Positions 47,126 to 60,917 are shown, numbered from the stretch's first letter. The stretch: DNA of 64,000 nt from Dillenia suffruticosa (GCA_033439265.1 JAVTVX010000005.1:9868001-9932000); one strand, 5' to 3'. The notes: generated by a model from the letters alone, not told the origin. Made by a program: numbers and translations.

Positions 47126-50100
47126 ATCCTCCACTTTGTTTGTGATATCCATTAGCAATACAATTTCTTTTTAAAATTATCTCCATAATAGGTATCTGTT
47201 GACTTAAATTTAAAGGTAGTATTAATATTTTCAAAATTTTGTCAAAATTTATGGTGAATAATTATTAAATCTCAATTTCTCATAACAAGATCAGAAAAGA
47301 TAATCTCATAATCCTTTACAAATTTCTAATATGTTCACTGTGAGCTTTAGCGTGTACTACCTCATGAATTCATAAACACTAATAAATTTTATTCCCAAAG
47401 TTTATTAGAAGTGGTATTACTTCTCGTGTTTATATGGGTTAATTTTAAAAATCTCAAATTTGGATTTTCCTCGTTTTTGAACCGAACAAAACTATATTAT
47501 GTTTTTGTCCACATAATATGATTGACACAAAGTATAACCCCCACTATATTTTTTAATTTTGATTCCTAAAATAGCGTTAGCATCTCCCAAATCTTTTATT
47601 TTGAGTTGCTGAGTCAAATACCTTTTAGTATCATTTAACCTTGCGTGTTAGTCCCAAAGATTAGCAAATCATCTACATAAAAACATATGATCACTCTAAA
47701 ATTTTTAATAAATTTAAAATAAATGCACTTATCTGTTCCATTATGTTTAAATCCATATGATAATATCACACTATCAAATTTTTCATATCATTGTTTTGGA
47801 ATCTACTTTAAATCGTATAGGAATTTACTAATTTATGAACTTTTTTTTCATTAACAGGAAGGACAAATCCTTCTAACTGCTCCATATATACCTCTTCATC
47901 GAGATCATCATTTAAAAATACTATTTTAACATCTATTTGATGGACATGTAAATCATAGATTGATATTAAAGTAAACAATACTCTTATAGAAATAATCCTG
48001 GCAATAAGAGTATATGTATCAAAATAATCTCTCTTCCTTTTGTCTAAAACTTTTAGCAACTAGTCTTGCTTTAAAGGTTTACATAGTATTGTCTATATTA
48101 TATTTTTTTATAAATATTCACTTATATTGAATTGGTTTTGAACAAGGAGGTAGATCTAGCAACACCCTTGTACCATTAGCTAAAAGAGAATCCATTTCAT
48201 CATTTGTTACTTCTTTTCAAAAAGCAGAATCTCTTGAAACTAATGTTTCATTATATGTTTTGGGATCATTCTTCAAATGCAATACAATGGACATTTTATT
48301 TCGTACCTTAGTTCTATTTTCTTCATCCACGAATGTTAGTGCTTGTGAAAAAATAAAGTTAGAATCAAAATATTTTCTTTTCACACCCTTTTACTTCTTT
48401 TAGGATCTATAAACAAGTCAATTAACTTTTGTTTATAGAAAGAATTAGGGTATACAACAGTATCTTGCGCCAAAGCAGGAGAAGAAATTCCTTCATTTGA
48501 TTGTGAATTCATAGATTGATCACCAAGAAATGTAGTTTTTAAATCATCAACGTTTCTTGACTCTATAATTACATTAGAGTCCAAATCCAACAATCTATAT
48601 ACTCTTAAATTTTTAGCATATCCCATAAAAACACTTTTAAAAGTTCTAAGACCTTATTTTGTAATTTTTAGATCTGAAACTTTATAATAGGTAATGCAGC
48701 CCCATACCCTCAAATAACCCAAATTTGGTTTCCTCCTTTTCAAAATTTCGTATGGAGAACTTTTCATTTTCTTTGAAGGCATTCGGTTGTGTACGTGATA
48801 AGCCGTTAATAAAACTTCTTCCAATAAATTTGTTGATAATTTGGCATGCATTAATATAGAATTAACCATATCAACTAATTTTCTATTTTTTCTTTCTGCC
48901 AAACCATTTTGTTATAGGGTGTATGGTGCACTTGTTTGATAAATCAAACCATTTTCTTCACAAAAATTAGAAAATTCCATTGGATAATATTCACTACCAT
49001 AAGCATTTCATAGTATTTAAATTTTCTTTTCCAATTGAATTTCCACCAAAGCTTTATAACATTGAAACTTGTCAAATGCTTGATCTTTTATTTTCATCAA
49101 ATAAATATAAGTGAATCTGGAATAGACATCTGTAAATGTTATAAAATATCTATTTTCATATCTAGTTAAATGACTATTTAATTCACATATATTAAAACGC
49201 ACAAATTTAAGTAATTTTGAAATCATTTCATTTTTTGGGAATGGTTTCTTAGTCATCTTGGCTTGTATGCATATTCCACATTTTCTTGATTCTTTATTGG
49301 CACATGAAATAAAACCATATCTAGATATAAATTTAATTGAATTAAAATTAATATGGAATAAACGTGCATGCCAGAAATCAAAAGAAGATTCAACAATATA
49401 AATACAAATTTTAACTTTATTAATATTTAATTTGAACATGCTATCATATGAATATTCATATCCTATGAATATATTATTTTTAGATACAATGAGTTTTTCT
49501 GTCTCTCTGACAATTTTCATACCTTTCTTACAAAGCACACTTATAAAAATTAGAATCTTTCTCACATCTGGAACATGGAAAACATTTGTCAAGATCAAAA
49601 GAAGATTCAACAATATAAATACAAATTTCAAATTTATTAATATTTAATTTGAACATGTCATCATATGAATATCCATATTCTATGAATATATCATTTTTAG
49701 ATACAACATGTTTTTATGCCTCTATGACAATTTTTAGACCTTTCTTATAAAATACACTTCTAAAAATCAGATTCTTTCTCACATCCAGAACATGGAAGAC
49801 ATTCGTCAAGATCAACTTCTTTCCTGAAGTAAACTATAATTCGATGGTTCCCTTTCTCATAACTTAGGCTATGTCATGATTCCGATAAGAACCTTTTCAT
49901 CCTTGGTTGTCATTGCGTAAACTTTGAAAAGATCTTTATTATTGCAAACATGCACAATAGCATCGGAATCATACCACTGGTTAGAAGATTTTCCTGTTAT
50001 TACCATATTACATTTTATAACCATGCTCCTGTTGAGTCCTGCAATCATGGCAATAATTTCTATAGTGCTAGATTGATATTCAACCACATTTGTCTTCTTG

Positions 50101-51049
50101 TTTCTAGTGTTTTCCTCTAATTTCAATTTTTTTGTAAAATCTGCACTCTTTCTTAAATTAGCATTTCTTTCCATAGAAAAAACATGACTTTTTTTTTTTT
50201 TTGTTCTTGCTATTGGTAGATCCATCTTTAGAGATGTTGTCATACTTTTTTTTTCTTTCCTCCGTTCTTAGCACTATCTCGACTTGATTTATCTTATATT
50301 TAGATTCCAAAAAATATTTATTTTCATGATTTCGAGTTTTCTCTTCAATTCGAATATACTTTAGAAATTGGTTTATAGTAAAATCTTCAGAAGTGTGTAA
50401 TAGTTTCTTTTGATAATTATTCCAAGTGGTTGATAATTTTGAAATAATTGTAGCCACTTGTAATTATTCTTACATTTCTAATTTTAAATTATTGAGTCTA
50501 GACACTAAGACCAGCTATTCATTCACTTGATCCAATTTATAATCCACCATTTGAAACTCAAAAAATTACATACTAAGAAATCCGTCTATACCATACTTTA
50601 TAGAAGCATACTTGTTCTCCAATACTTTTCATATTTCTTGTGGGGTCTTGAGTCAGTGAAACAAATCATTTAGTTGATCAGATAGAGAATTTAGAATGAA
50701 TCCTCTGCAGCAAACTTCATCATCTTGACGTTTTTGGCAAAGGGTTTTGATTTCATCAGTGTCATTTTCACACGGTTCTAGAATGGGTGGTAAGTTTGGA
50801 TTTAGAAAATAAACAACATTCAACTCGGTAAGAAGGAATAGTAATTTATCCTTCGAGCAAGTGAAATTTATCCCATCAAATCGGTTTAGTTTGAATATTT
50901 TTGGATTGATCATCTTGTTGAAGATAGAATAAGAACTAGTAACGTCAATTGCAAAATAATTTCCTTAAGATTATTGGGAAAATTTGAAGGATTTCAAAAA
51001 AGCAAAATTTAAAGGGACTTACACGTAAAATAATCACTTCTTTAACGAA

Positions 51050-51785
51050 CACTATAAAAAAAGACAAAATTTGTGACAAATTTGAAAGAAAAATTCGTCG
51101 CAAAACAAAATTTCGACGAATTTTGCAACAAATATTTTTTCGTTGCTAATAAGTTGTCGCAAAATTTTAGAACAAAAAATTAATTACTCGTCGCAAAAAT
51201 TTCCAACAAATATTTATATGTCTCCAAATTCATCGCAAATTTGCAACGAAAAATTATTTGTCGCAAATTTGCAACAAATCAAATATTCGTCATAAATTTT
51301 GTAACGAAAATTTTTCCCTCACAAATTTTGTGACGAATAAATTTTTCGTCGCAAATTTTGCGACGAATAAATTTTCATCGTGAAATTTGTGACGAATATT
51401 TTATTTGTTGCAAATTTGCGATGAATAATTTCTCGTCGCAAAATTCATCACAAATTTGCAACGAAAAAATATTAGTCGCAACTTTTGCAACGAATTTTTT
51501 TCATCGCAAATCTGCGACGAATTATTTTTCGTTGCAAAATTTGTGACGAAAAAATATTTGTTGCAAATTTTGCAACGAATAAGTTATTTGTCGCAAATTA
51601 CCAACGAAAAATAATTCGTCGCAAATATGCGACGAATGTTTTTTGTTACAAAATTTGTTACTAATCAAAATTTACAATTCAAATTTAGCAATAAAATTTA
51701 CGACGAGCATAGTTTTCAGGGACAAATTTTGCGACAAATATATATTTTGCGACAAATATAATTTTTTTTGGCATATTTGGACCAT
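51050..51785. repeat. Left subterminal motif array of the CACTA
   Basis: About 735 bp made of many copies of CGTCGCAAATTT / AAATTTGCGACGA, direct and inverted, at irregular spacing of about 20-40 bp. In Spm-type elements, such arrays bind the element-coded TNPA protein. Here binding is inferred by analogy. Confidence 0.8.
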
Positions 51786-52065
51786 TTTTCCCTATATAAC
51801 CTATTTTTATACCTGCTCACCCAACCTCATCAACAATTAATCATTCAAATCGTTTTTAATATCAAATTTCAGCCATCTATACTCATTATTATAACTAATT
51901 ATTCAATAAGATCAATAAGTTAAAAATTCAACAAGAAATCATAATAGTAATATCAAAGATAAAGCAACATCAAGTCTAAATATTAAAATATTAATAACCA
52001 TACATAACCAAAAAAATCAATGTAACGAGTATCAAAATATAATAGTCAAATAACAGTATACAATT

Positions 52066-53892
52066 TCAAGCACGACCTCCACCATCACCATCATCATTAT
52101 CAACATCGAAGAAATCATCACCTTCATCACCATCGCAAGCATCATCAGGAGGAGAAATAGAAAGGGGAATCTGATTTGGAGCGGAGGCTAACTGAAGATA
52201 CTGCATGATTAACATTTGCTGCGTGCGTAACTCATTCATTTCTTGTGTGTGCTTTGTTTGAAGTTCATTGAATTTTCGATCTCTTTGCAGCAATAACTCT
52301 TTCAAGTGGCTCGCCTCTTGATTCAATTGATTTATTTCTGCCCTGACTGTTGATAGGGTGGAAGAAGATGAACCAATAATTTTGTAAGTTCTGCTCAAAG
52401 AACCTAACCCAACTACTCTACCTCCTTTTGGTCCATCAGTCATCTCGAGCCATATATTCATATTTCTCCTGTATTGTCAATAGAAAAATTAAAATAAATT
52501 TATAATAACAATATAATACAAGCACATATAATCTTGATTAGATAATATATATATATATATATATATATATGAAAGAAAATAAAAAAAATTTGTAACATAA
52601 ATCATGAGACTATATAAGATCTAAATTATGAACATTCATATTAATATCGAATAAGTTGAAATTTATGAAAAAAAATAAAAGAGAATTTCTAGCAAATAAT
52701 TCATTAGAAATCAAAGAATCAAGTCAGCAATAAAAATAAACTTATGAGAAATTAACTTAAAAAATTTATCTTCCTACATTGTTATGATATGTTCAACATA
52801 ATATGTTCAAATAAATATTGAAAATGTTCATTAAATAATTGAAAATTTTGAAATTACAAATCTTAATTGCTCTAACTCTCTCTCCGCTCCAAGTCTTGCC
52901 TTTTTTCTGAAATGTGCATGTGAAAGTATCTAAAAATGAAGGCTCGATCCCCGTTTCCTTGGCCTAAAATAAAAAAACACTGTTAGAAATAATGAAATAG
53001 TTTAAATTAGATAAAAAAAATTAGTGTTTGTATAAAATTACCAATCTATTTTTATGTTCACCGATATTGATCGAGCCTCCCGCATACGTCGCAAACGATT
53101 CCCCTGAATTATAAGTTTGGTTTTTTTTATTCTGCTTACTTTTTCGTTTGCTCTCCTCCGATTCTCAAAAATTCACAATCATGCCCCAATTTTGCTCGAT
53201 GATGTAGTTAAGCTTTTTTTCGTGTCTCTTTGCATGATTTTAGAACGTGTCAAATATGATCGTCATATTTTTTCTTGAAAATCATTCTTACTTCCAATTT
53301 TTTAGTCTCGTCCTAAGTGAATACTCACTGCAATGAAAAAAAACCAATAGATTATAAAGTTATTAATTTAATTTCATATATAAACTGATTGTGATAACTT
53401 ATCTTGAACTCGTTCCACCATAGTTCTTTCGTTTTTTCCAGAGTGCTTGTGTAAGTCATCGAAATCCCTCCCCAATGGTTTTTCACTATTCTATTAAGCT
53501 CGTGAATAATATGTACAGAATTTGTAAATCTATCATAAAGTTTCAAACAAACAATATTAAATAAATAAGATAGTTAAAAGAATAATTTGTTTTATAAATA
53601 AAAGAAATAATACATCTAAAATTTTAAAATTTAGTATTTACAAATTTCCATAAAGGGTTATCAACTCTCGATTGTCTTCCCTATCTGCATATGAGTATTC
53701 TACTGAAGGAACCGGCGAAGGTAAATTACTAACCATGTGTTGAGAATGTGAAGGGTCTGCAACAGAAAGTGGAGGCAAAGGTATATTGTCGGCAAGGAAA
53801 TGGGATCGCGAAGGTGCCGAAGCAGACTGCAAAGGTGAAGAGCAAGAATTTCCATCAGAATTTTGTCTATGACTGCTACGTCGAACTGTCAA
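52066..53892 (-). pseudogene. PF03004-type second CACTA gene (TNPA-like)
   Basis: The first segment (53892-53638) is Ser/Pro-rich. The next (about 53546-53400) has KNHWGGISMTYTSTLEKTKE and LWWNEFK, matching the plant transposase (Ptta/En/Spm) domain. Segments at about 53330-53050 and 52970-52870 continue it with interruptions. The last exon (52461-52066) reads WLEMTDGPKGGRVVGLGS, then a coiled-coil stretch of about 50 residues (EINQLNQEASHLKELLLQR and onward), and an acidic/Gly tail (DDFFDVDNDDGDGGG). In Spm-like elements the second gene encodes the protein that binds subterminal repeats and assists excision. Middle segments carry in-frame stops, so it is probably inactive, though the last exon is open. 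Confidence 0.75.
52545..52570. repeat. AT dinucleotide microsatellite
   Basis: About 12 AT units, within the second CACTA gene's region. Confidence 0.85.
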
Positions 53893-54239
53893 TCATAATA
53901 TATTTGAAACAAAAATAAAAAAATAAAAATTACATGTTCATTATATGCATAATGAAAAACATAAATAAACTTACCATATTTAATTTGACAAATTAAATGC
54001 AACGAAACAAGGTACCAATATGTCAAGAAATCTTCTTTAATGAGCTATAGAAAAAAAGATAGTATATTAACAAATTAAATATATAAATTTAAGAATGAGA
54101 CAGTAAATAGACAAGAAATTGAGTAACGAAATTTGTAAATTATATGTGTCGACTAACTTACCCACTAACAAAAAAATAGATTATCAGATATCAAGATAAA
54201 TATCCGATTTTTATTATATTAAGAGAACAAAACTTATCC

Positions 54240-57200
54240 GTCATAAAAAATCAAAATCCACATTGTCATCCTCATCCTCATCATGTGTCTCAAAATTAGA
54301 CTCTTCAACATCATTTTCATCAACATCCTCATCCTCCCCATCCCCATCCCCATCATCTGTCTCAAAATTAAATTCTTCATCGTCTTATTTATGAATTTCA
54401 CTTGCATCCACATCTATCATTACTCCGCTGGGATCTCGTAACGTTGAAATATTTTATTTCTCGGTTTGAACTGTATTGGCAACTTCCTCTTGTTGATATG
54501 TTATGTCTTCCTAATGCTCCTCAATCTTTTTCTGTGCTTTCATTTTATAGACAGCCTACCAATCAATTTTGTCACGTTTCAAACTATGATATGAAATATA
54601 AAATACTTGAATCGTTTGTTGTGCCAATACAAATGGTTCATATCTTTTATATAATTTTTTATGATTTATTTCAAACAAATTAAACTGTGGGTGCATTTTC
54701 ATTCCTTTAATAGGGCCAAACCAGCAACATATAAATAAAACAACCCGTAATGCTGGATCAGGGTACTCTAGCTTTACGATTTAATCCAACAAACCATAAA
54801 AATCATTTTGACCTCCACCATCATTCGATGACTAAACACAAACCCCATTATTCATTGTCATTCTCCCCATTCCATATTCTTCAGTATGAAAATTATACCC
54901 ATTTATAAAATATGTTGGCCAAGTTCATACCATTGATTTTGGATCCCATGACAGATAGATTAACAATTTTTGCTTAACTTGAACTTAATTATCATAGATC
55001 TAAAGTCAAATAAATATGTTAATATGTTTTAAAGTAATATTTTAATAATTTATAGTCTACTTACATATTTTTTGAACCATGGTACAAATTATTCATCGCA
55101 AAAACGATCAAACTCATAACTCGAAAGTTCAGAATATACGTTTTGGACAATTATACCATCAAAGAAAATAAATTTTAACACAAATAATTTACGATATAAG
55201 AAATATATAAAATAGAAAATATATATTAACTCGATATATAGCTTCATTTCTGGACAGTTCAATAAAATATATGTGTGGGCTGCCTGCCATTCTTGACCAG
55301 TTAAGTATCTATGCTTACATGTCCACTTGGTCGACCAAGGTAGTTAAAAATTGAGAATAACTTCAAATTGGGATCAATAGGACTCTCATCATTTCTTCTC
55401 GCTCTCCGCCTCTTGCACTGAACGTGAGACTCAAAATAATATGATACAAATGTTGTTACTTCCTTTACAATGTATGCATTGACAATAGAGATTTCAACAC
55501 GTGGCGTATTTTTCAATTTTTTCTTCAAATGATATAGGAATCTAATTGTAATAAAATAAAATATATTAGAAAATTATATGTAATGAAACTAGTAATTTTA
55601 TAAGCCTTCATAACGAAGTATAAAAGATGAAAAACTCATCTTTCAAATGGATACATCCATCGAAATTGGACAGAACCTCAAACTTTCCGCTCATATGGCA
55701 AGTAAACCAAAATATGTTCAATGGAATCAAAAAATGCCTATGGAAATATCCTTTCTAAATTACACAAAATGATTGGAATCTCTCTCTCTAACATCTCCAT
55801 GTGTGAATGTCTCAACATTGTCGAGCAAATATCATGAAAGAAAATGCTTAACTCCGTAATAGCACTCCAAACAAAATTCGGTAAGAGTTCTTTAAAAACA
55901 ATAGGAATTAGTCTTTCCATAAATATATGACAATCACGACTTTTCAAACCAATCAACTTACATTCCTTCAAATCAACACATCTTCGAAGATTTGAGACAA
56001 CCATTAGGAAATCTCAATGATTTCAACAATTCTCAAAACAATCCGTCTCTGATTCTTATTGTATAAACTGTCTTCGGTTTTGATCTCCTACTACTTTCAT
56101 TGACATCAAGAGTGGGTCGTTTACAAAGGAGTCGCATATCTTTTCTTACATGCAAGTTGTCTTTCGTTTTCCCAGTGATATCCATAACTGTATTTATCAT
56201 ATTATCAAAAATATTATTCTCGATATGCATTACATCGAGATTATGATGAACCAAATGACTCTACCAATATGGTAAATCTCAAAACATACTCCATTTAGTC
56301 CATTTTTGTGAATAACCATAGCCATATGTTGTATCATGTGGCTCTTCAATAACAGATGGAAAGTTAAGGACTCTATGCCAAATTTGTTCACCGGTTAATC
56401 TCAATGGAGGAGGTGTTTTTTCAATTCTATTCTTAATGAATTCTTTTTTATTTCTTCTGAATTTATGAGTTAACGGTAAAAATTGTCTATAATAATCAAA
56501 ATAACTCACTTTCTTCCCATGTTTTAATTTGAATGACTTTAATCTCTCCAAACATATTGGACATCCTAAAATCCCAGCGGTACTCCATCCCGATAACATA
56601 CCATAAGTCGGAAAGTCATTTATGGTCCAAAGAAGAGCAGCCTTCATTACAAACATCTGATTAGTATGAATATCATATGTAGGAACACCTTCATCCCATA
56701 GTTGTTTCAATTCCGCAATCAATGGTTGCAGGTAAACATCTATTAACTTTTTCAGATTTTGCGGGCCAGGCACGACCAATGTTAAAAACATATATAGTGC
56801 CTTTATACACATACCAAGTGGAAGATTATATAGAGTTAAGATAACTCACCAACAAGAATAAGTTCTTCCTGATTTGCCAAATGGAGCAAACCCATCAGCA
56901 CATAGACCTAACCTAATATTTTGAGTCTCTCTCGCAAACTCAGGATATGTTCTATCAAAATATTTTCACGCCTCTGCATCTAAAAGATGACACATTAACC
57001 CCTCTTTTGTTTCATGATTTGCATGTCAAGTCATGTGTTCAGCAGTGGTCTCAGATGCATAAAGCCTTTGTAACTTATGAGTTAAAGGCAAATAAAACAT
57101 TTGTCTGTATGATTTACATTGATTACATTGATTACAGAATTTACAAAACTCTGCATCTTTATCATCTCCCCAATATAGTATATAAGCATCTCTGCAAACG

Positions 57201-57965
57201 TCTATTCTTTCCATATGAAGACCTAATTCTTTCATCAGCTTTTTCATACTGTAGAAACATTGGGCATAATGTGATCACGCGGTAATACTTCTCCAATAAC
57301 TTGAACAAAATCATCAAAACAATTCTCAGACACATTATGCTCTGCCTTAACATTCAACAGTCTTGCAGTTAAAGATAGTTTGGTGTGGCTATCACAACCA
57401 GCTCACAAAAGTTCATCTGCAGCTCTTGGCACTTCCTGAAATTGGTGAGATGATTCATTATTCACATTCTCATCAACATCTGGTACTTTTACCTCCTACA
57501 ATGGTGATGCATAACTAGTATACCCATGTTCAAATGTTGGAGCAAAGCTAAAACTTGCAACGCTTGGTTCGGGAACAAAATTTGGACCCACTGCATCAAT
57601 TACCATCCTCTGATATAGATTCAATTGATCATAATAACTCTAATCCCCATTAACTGAGAATTGTCTGTTTCGTCCATACTCATCAGAAATGAACGGTTTA
57701 CCATGACATGTCCAATTATAGTAATTCGGGGTAAAATCAACTCTACAAAGATGTTCTCTAATTTTATCACACTATAAAAATTTACCATTATGACACCTTC
57801 TACACGGACACCTTAACTTATTTTCATTCATAAAATCAACATGACTACAAGCAAAATCTAAAAATTGTTCCAACCCAAAAATAAACTCATTAGCTAAACC
57901 TCGACGGTCAGATAAGTTCTTTTTATACATCTAACTACTTTCGTTATGCATTTTCCTTGTCTCCA
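54240..57965 (-). pseudogene. TNP2-type CACTA transposase, degenerate
   Basis: Domains in order. A transposase-associated domain (PF13963-like) at about 57965-57660 has the Cys-rich LRCPCRRCHNGKF. TNP2 (PF02992) spans about 57355-56033, with GLHMERIDVCRDAYILYWGD, LLWTINDFPTYGMLSGWST, CPICLERLKSFKLKHGKK and HHNLDVMHIENN. A DUF4218 region lies at about 56004-55301 (LIGLKSRDCHIFMERLIPI, then VSYYFESHVQCKRRR). A DUF4216-like region at about 54850-54540 (KLEYPDPALRVVLF, PFVLAQQTIQVFHI) is followed by an Asp/Glu-rich tail. The domain order and length match autonomous plant CACTA transposases. Several in-frame stops, for instance in the N-terminal domain and around the DUF4216 part, indicate loss of function unless they are sequencing errors. 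Introns are likely but boundaries are not resolved. Confidence 0.85.
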
Positions 57966-58710
57966 AATTTAAAATTTTTTTAATATTAATAAAAATGCTA
58001 AAAAAACTACTAAACCATCAATACTAATATTATCATTAATCCCAACTAAGTTCACATAACAATAAATAATAACGTTAATTGCACAAAACTCAACATCATC
58101 AATAATACTAACCTTAATTTCACAAAATTTAATATAATAATAAATAATATTGTAAACTTAATTAATATCAAACAAATTAACTAAATTATTACAATAACAT
58201 TAAATATTATCATATAATTAAATAAACTATAAAATATTAAACATTTAACAACATTGATTATTTAACTAATCGATATAAGATTTACTATAAATTGCTGATT
58301 ATTGTTAATATAATATTTCACCTAATCAATTATCAACACTTTCGATTTAAATTTAATATAAAAAATTAAATTTAACAAATCTAGTAATATCATTAAATCA
58401 ACTACTAAATACAATAAGAATAAACTAATATAAAAATAAAAACAATACAAATATACAAATTAATATAATTGTATTTTCCAATAATTACAGTTCAAAGTAA
58501 AACAATTCTCACCACCAAATAATAACTCATCGATAGACTCAGATATCAACAGCAGCAATAGCTTATAATCCAAATATTCGAGAATTGCAAAACCTAACAC
58601 ATAAAAAACAATTATAAATAACTAATATATTATTAAAACAATATTATAAAAATATTTTTTTAAATAACATTTCTAAAAAAATAAAAAAAAATCCATAAAA
58701 GTAGAATGTT

Positions 58711-58990
58711 GGATGGGCCGGGCAAAGCCTAATGGGCCGAGCAAGGGCCGAGGCCCATGGGCCATGCTGGGCTGCTCAGGGGCTTGCTGCACCAATGTGA
58801 GGCTGGGCATGCAGGGGCTAGCAGCCCCTTCGCACGTCTGGGCCGTGAAGGGGCTACGGCCCCTTCACGCGGTGGGGCCGCGTAGGGGCCAGCGGCCCCT
58901 TTGCGCTGCTGGGTCGAGTAGAGGAGGTGGCCCCTTGCCGTGGCTGGCACGCGAAAGGCAGATCCGGCAGCTTGGCCACCTGATCTGCCT
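58711..58990. repeat. GC-rich hairpin array ahead of the transposase
   Basis: A CpG-rich island in otherwise AT-rich DNA, including about four tandem units of 35-36 bp. Units contain GGGGCT/AGCCCC (58814-58828, AGC loop), CGTGAAGGGGC/GCCCCTTCACG (58844-58869, TACG loop) and GGGGCC/GGCCCC (58885-58899, AGC loop). The arms change together between units. By position, between the right subterminal array and the transposase, it corresponds to the GC-rich downstream control region of maize Spm. Confidence 0.75.
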
Positions 58991-59099
58991 TATAGAGCTC
59001 AAATCTAGCGGTTGCCACCGGATCAACCATCTATGGGCCAGAGAGAGAGAGAGAAAGAGAGATTACCTAACACCATTGTAGATCCGACATCCCTTCCGC

Positions 59100-59545
59100 C
59101 ATCTCTCGCAGAACCACCTTCGCGGCTATTCGAAAATGAACAAAGCGAGAGAGAGAGAGAAACAGTAAGAGTGAAGGAAGTGTGAAATATATTGAAATTG
59201 GAAACAAAAATTTTTTGTCCTTAAATTCGTCGCCGAATCAAGGATGAAAACATAATTCATCCCTAAATCAGGGACGAAAAGTTTTTTCGTCCCTGAATCA
59301 GGGACAATATTTTTTTCATCCCTAAAGTTGAGACAAAAATTGTTTTCGTCCCTAATTCAGGGACGAAAATTTTTTTTCATCGCTTCGCAGAACCACCTTC
59401 ACGGCTATTCGAAATGAACAAAGCAAGAGAGAGAGAGAGAGAGTAATAGTGCGAGTGACGAGGAAACACTGAATATATTGAAATTAGGTACAAAAATATT
59501 TTGTCCCTAAATTCGTCCCTGAATCAGGGACGAAAAACAAATTCA
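59100..59545. repeat. Direct duplication upstream of the CACTA transposase
   Basis: The blocks 59100-59260 and about 59389-59545 share CGCAGAACCACCTTC, a CGGCTATTCGAAA word, a GA run and TATATTGAAATT. They are offset by about 289 bp and strongly similar by eye. They may represent a duplicated promoter or leader segment. Confidence 0.7.
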
Positions 59546-60914
59546 TCCAAGAATCAGGGACGAAAATTAAATTTTGTCCCTAAATCTGGGATGAAATTTT
59601 TTTTCGTCGCTTAAATTTGCGACAAAAGAATAGCTTTGTCGCTAAATTTCCGATGAATATATGTTTTCGTCATAATTTGCAACGAATTTAGCAACAAATA
59701 ATTTTTTCTTTTATAATTTGCAACGAATTAAGTAACGATACTTATGGTTTTTGACAAATAACTCATTGAATGCACTAAAATAGAAATTAAATCGACAAAC
59801 TATTAACAATATTTGCGTACTATGATATAATTATAAAAAAATATTTATTATATTGATCATTAATTAACAAATATTTCTATTTTAACTCTTAGTTTAGTGA
59901 ATCGAATACTTAAATAAATTTATAAGATAAAGTTATCAGTGTTGGGAATGAAAAATTAAACAGACAATGAATAGAAAATGAATATACTAATAATAATCTT
60001 TTGTAACAATTTAAACGATTTGTAAAGTTATAGAAAATGAATGTAACAATTTAAAAGATTACACCATATTATCATTCTTTTATATAAATAGATAATGAAT
60101 GAACTATTTTATATAAGGTTTTTTGAATATCTTAAAATTCTATACGCTCTCGGTGCGTATCACCGTTTATAAATCGTTTTTAATATTAGAAAATGTTTCT
60201 AATACAAGTAATTAAAAAAGTGACAGAAAAATAAATTTTAACGATGAATTTTGCCACAAATGTTATATTTGTCGCAAATTTATAACAAATTTAGCAACAA
60301 ATAATCGAATTTGTTATGACGAAATAAATATTTATCGCTAAATTTGTGACGAATTTAGAAATTCGTCGCAAATTTAGGACAAATTCATTTTCATCCCAAA
60401 TTTAGGGACGAATTGAGAAATTCGTCGTAAAATTTTGGAATGCATAAACGAATTCGTCTCAAATTTAGAGACGAATTTCTATTTCGTCCAAAAAAATTTG
60501 GGACAAATTTTTTTTTTGTCCCAAATATAGGGACGAATTTTTCATTCGTCGCAAATTTAGGGACAAATTTTTTATTCGTCCCAAATTTAAGGACAAATTT
60601 TTAATTCATTACAAAATTTGGGATGAATTATAAATTTGTTGCAAATTTAGCGACGAATTTTGAAATTCTTTGCAAATTTAGCAATGATTTTTTTTTTCGT
60701 CACAAATTCGCAATGAATTTTGCGTATAAAATTTTTCGTCAAAAATTTACAATGAATTTTGTAATGAAATTTTTTTTGTTGCTAAATTTACGACAAAAAT
60801 TTTTGTGTTGCTAAAATCGTGGCTAATTTGTGACGATACCATTTTTTGTTGCAGATTTACGACGAATATTTGTCGTTGCTATAATTCATCGCTGAATTCT
60901 TGTTTTTTGTAGTG
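59210..60914. repeat. Right subterminal motif array of the CACTA
   Basis: About 1.7 kb. Near the terminus the words are CGTCGCAAATTT-type. Further in they become CGTCCCAAATTTAGGGACG and GTCCCTGAATCAGGGACGA palindromes. It is longer than the left array and mixes two related motif types. Confidence 0.8.
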
Positions 60915-60917
60915 GAA

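Larger units (their letters stand above)
51050..60914 (-). mobile_element. CACTA (En/Spm) DNA transposon, 9.9 kb
   Basis: Ends are CACTATAAAAAAA (left) and CACTACAAAAAAC (right, read inward), with a perfect 3-bp target duplication GAA (51047-51049, 60915-60917). Both ends carry long subterminal arrays of TTCGTCGCAAATTT-type words in both orientations. Two genes lie on the minus strand: a TNP2-type transposase (about 57965-54240) and a PF03004-type second gene (about 53892-52066). A GC-rich hairpin array lies upstream of the transposase. Clean termini and target duplication show that it moved as a unit, but both genes now have in-frame stops, so it is probably non-autonomous. It is inserted in the 5' LTR of the Copia element. 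Confidence 0.93.

Noticed and set aside
51050-51785. CRISPR-like regularly spaced repeats
   Set aside because: Repeats occur in both orientations at irregular spacing beside CACTA termini in a plant genome, so they are subterminal transposon motifs.
58713-59081. 122-residue open frame in the GC-rich island
   Set aside because: Gly/Pro/Ala/Leu-rich product of the 35-bp tandem units; both strands are open because stop codons are rare in GC-rich DNA.
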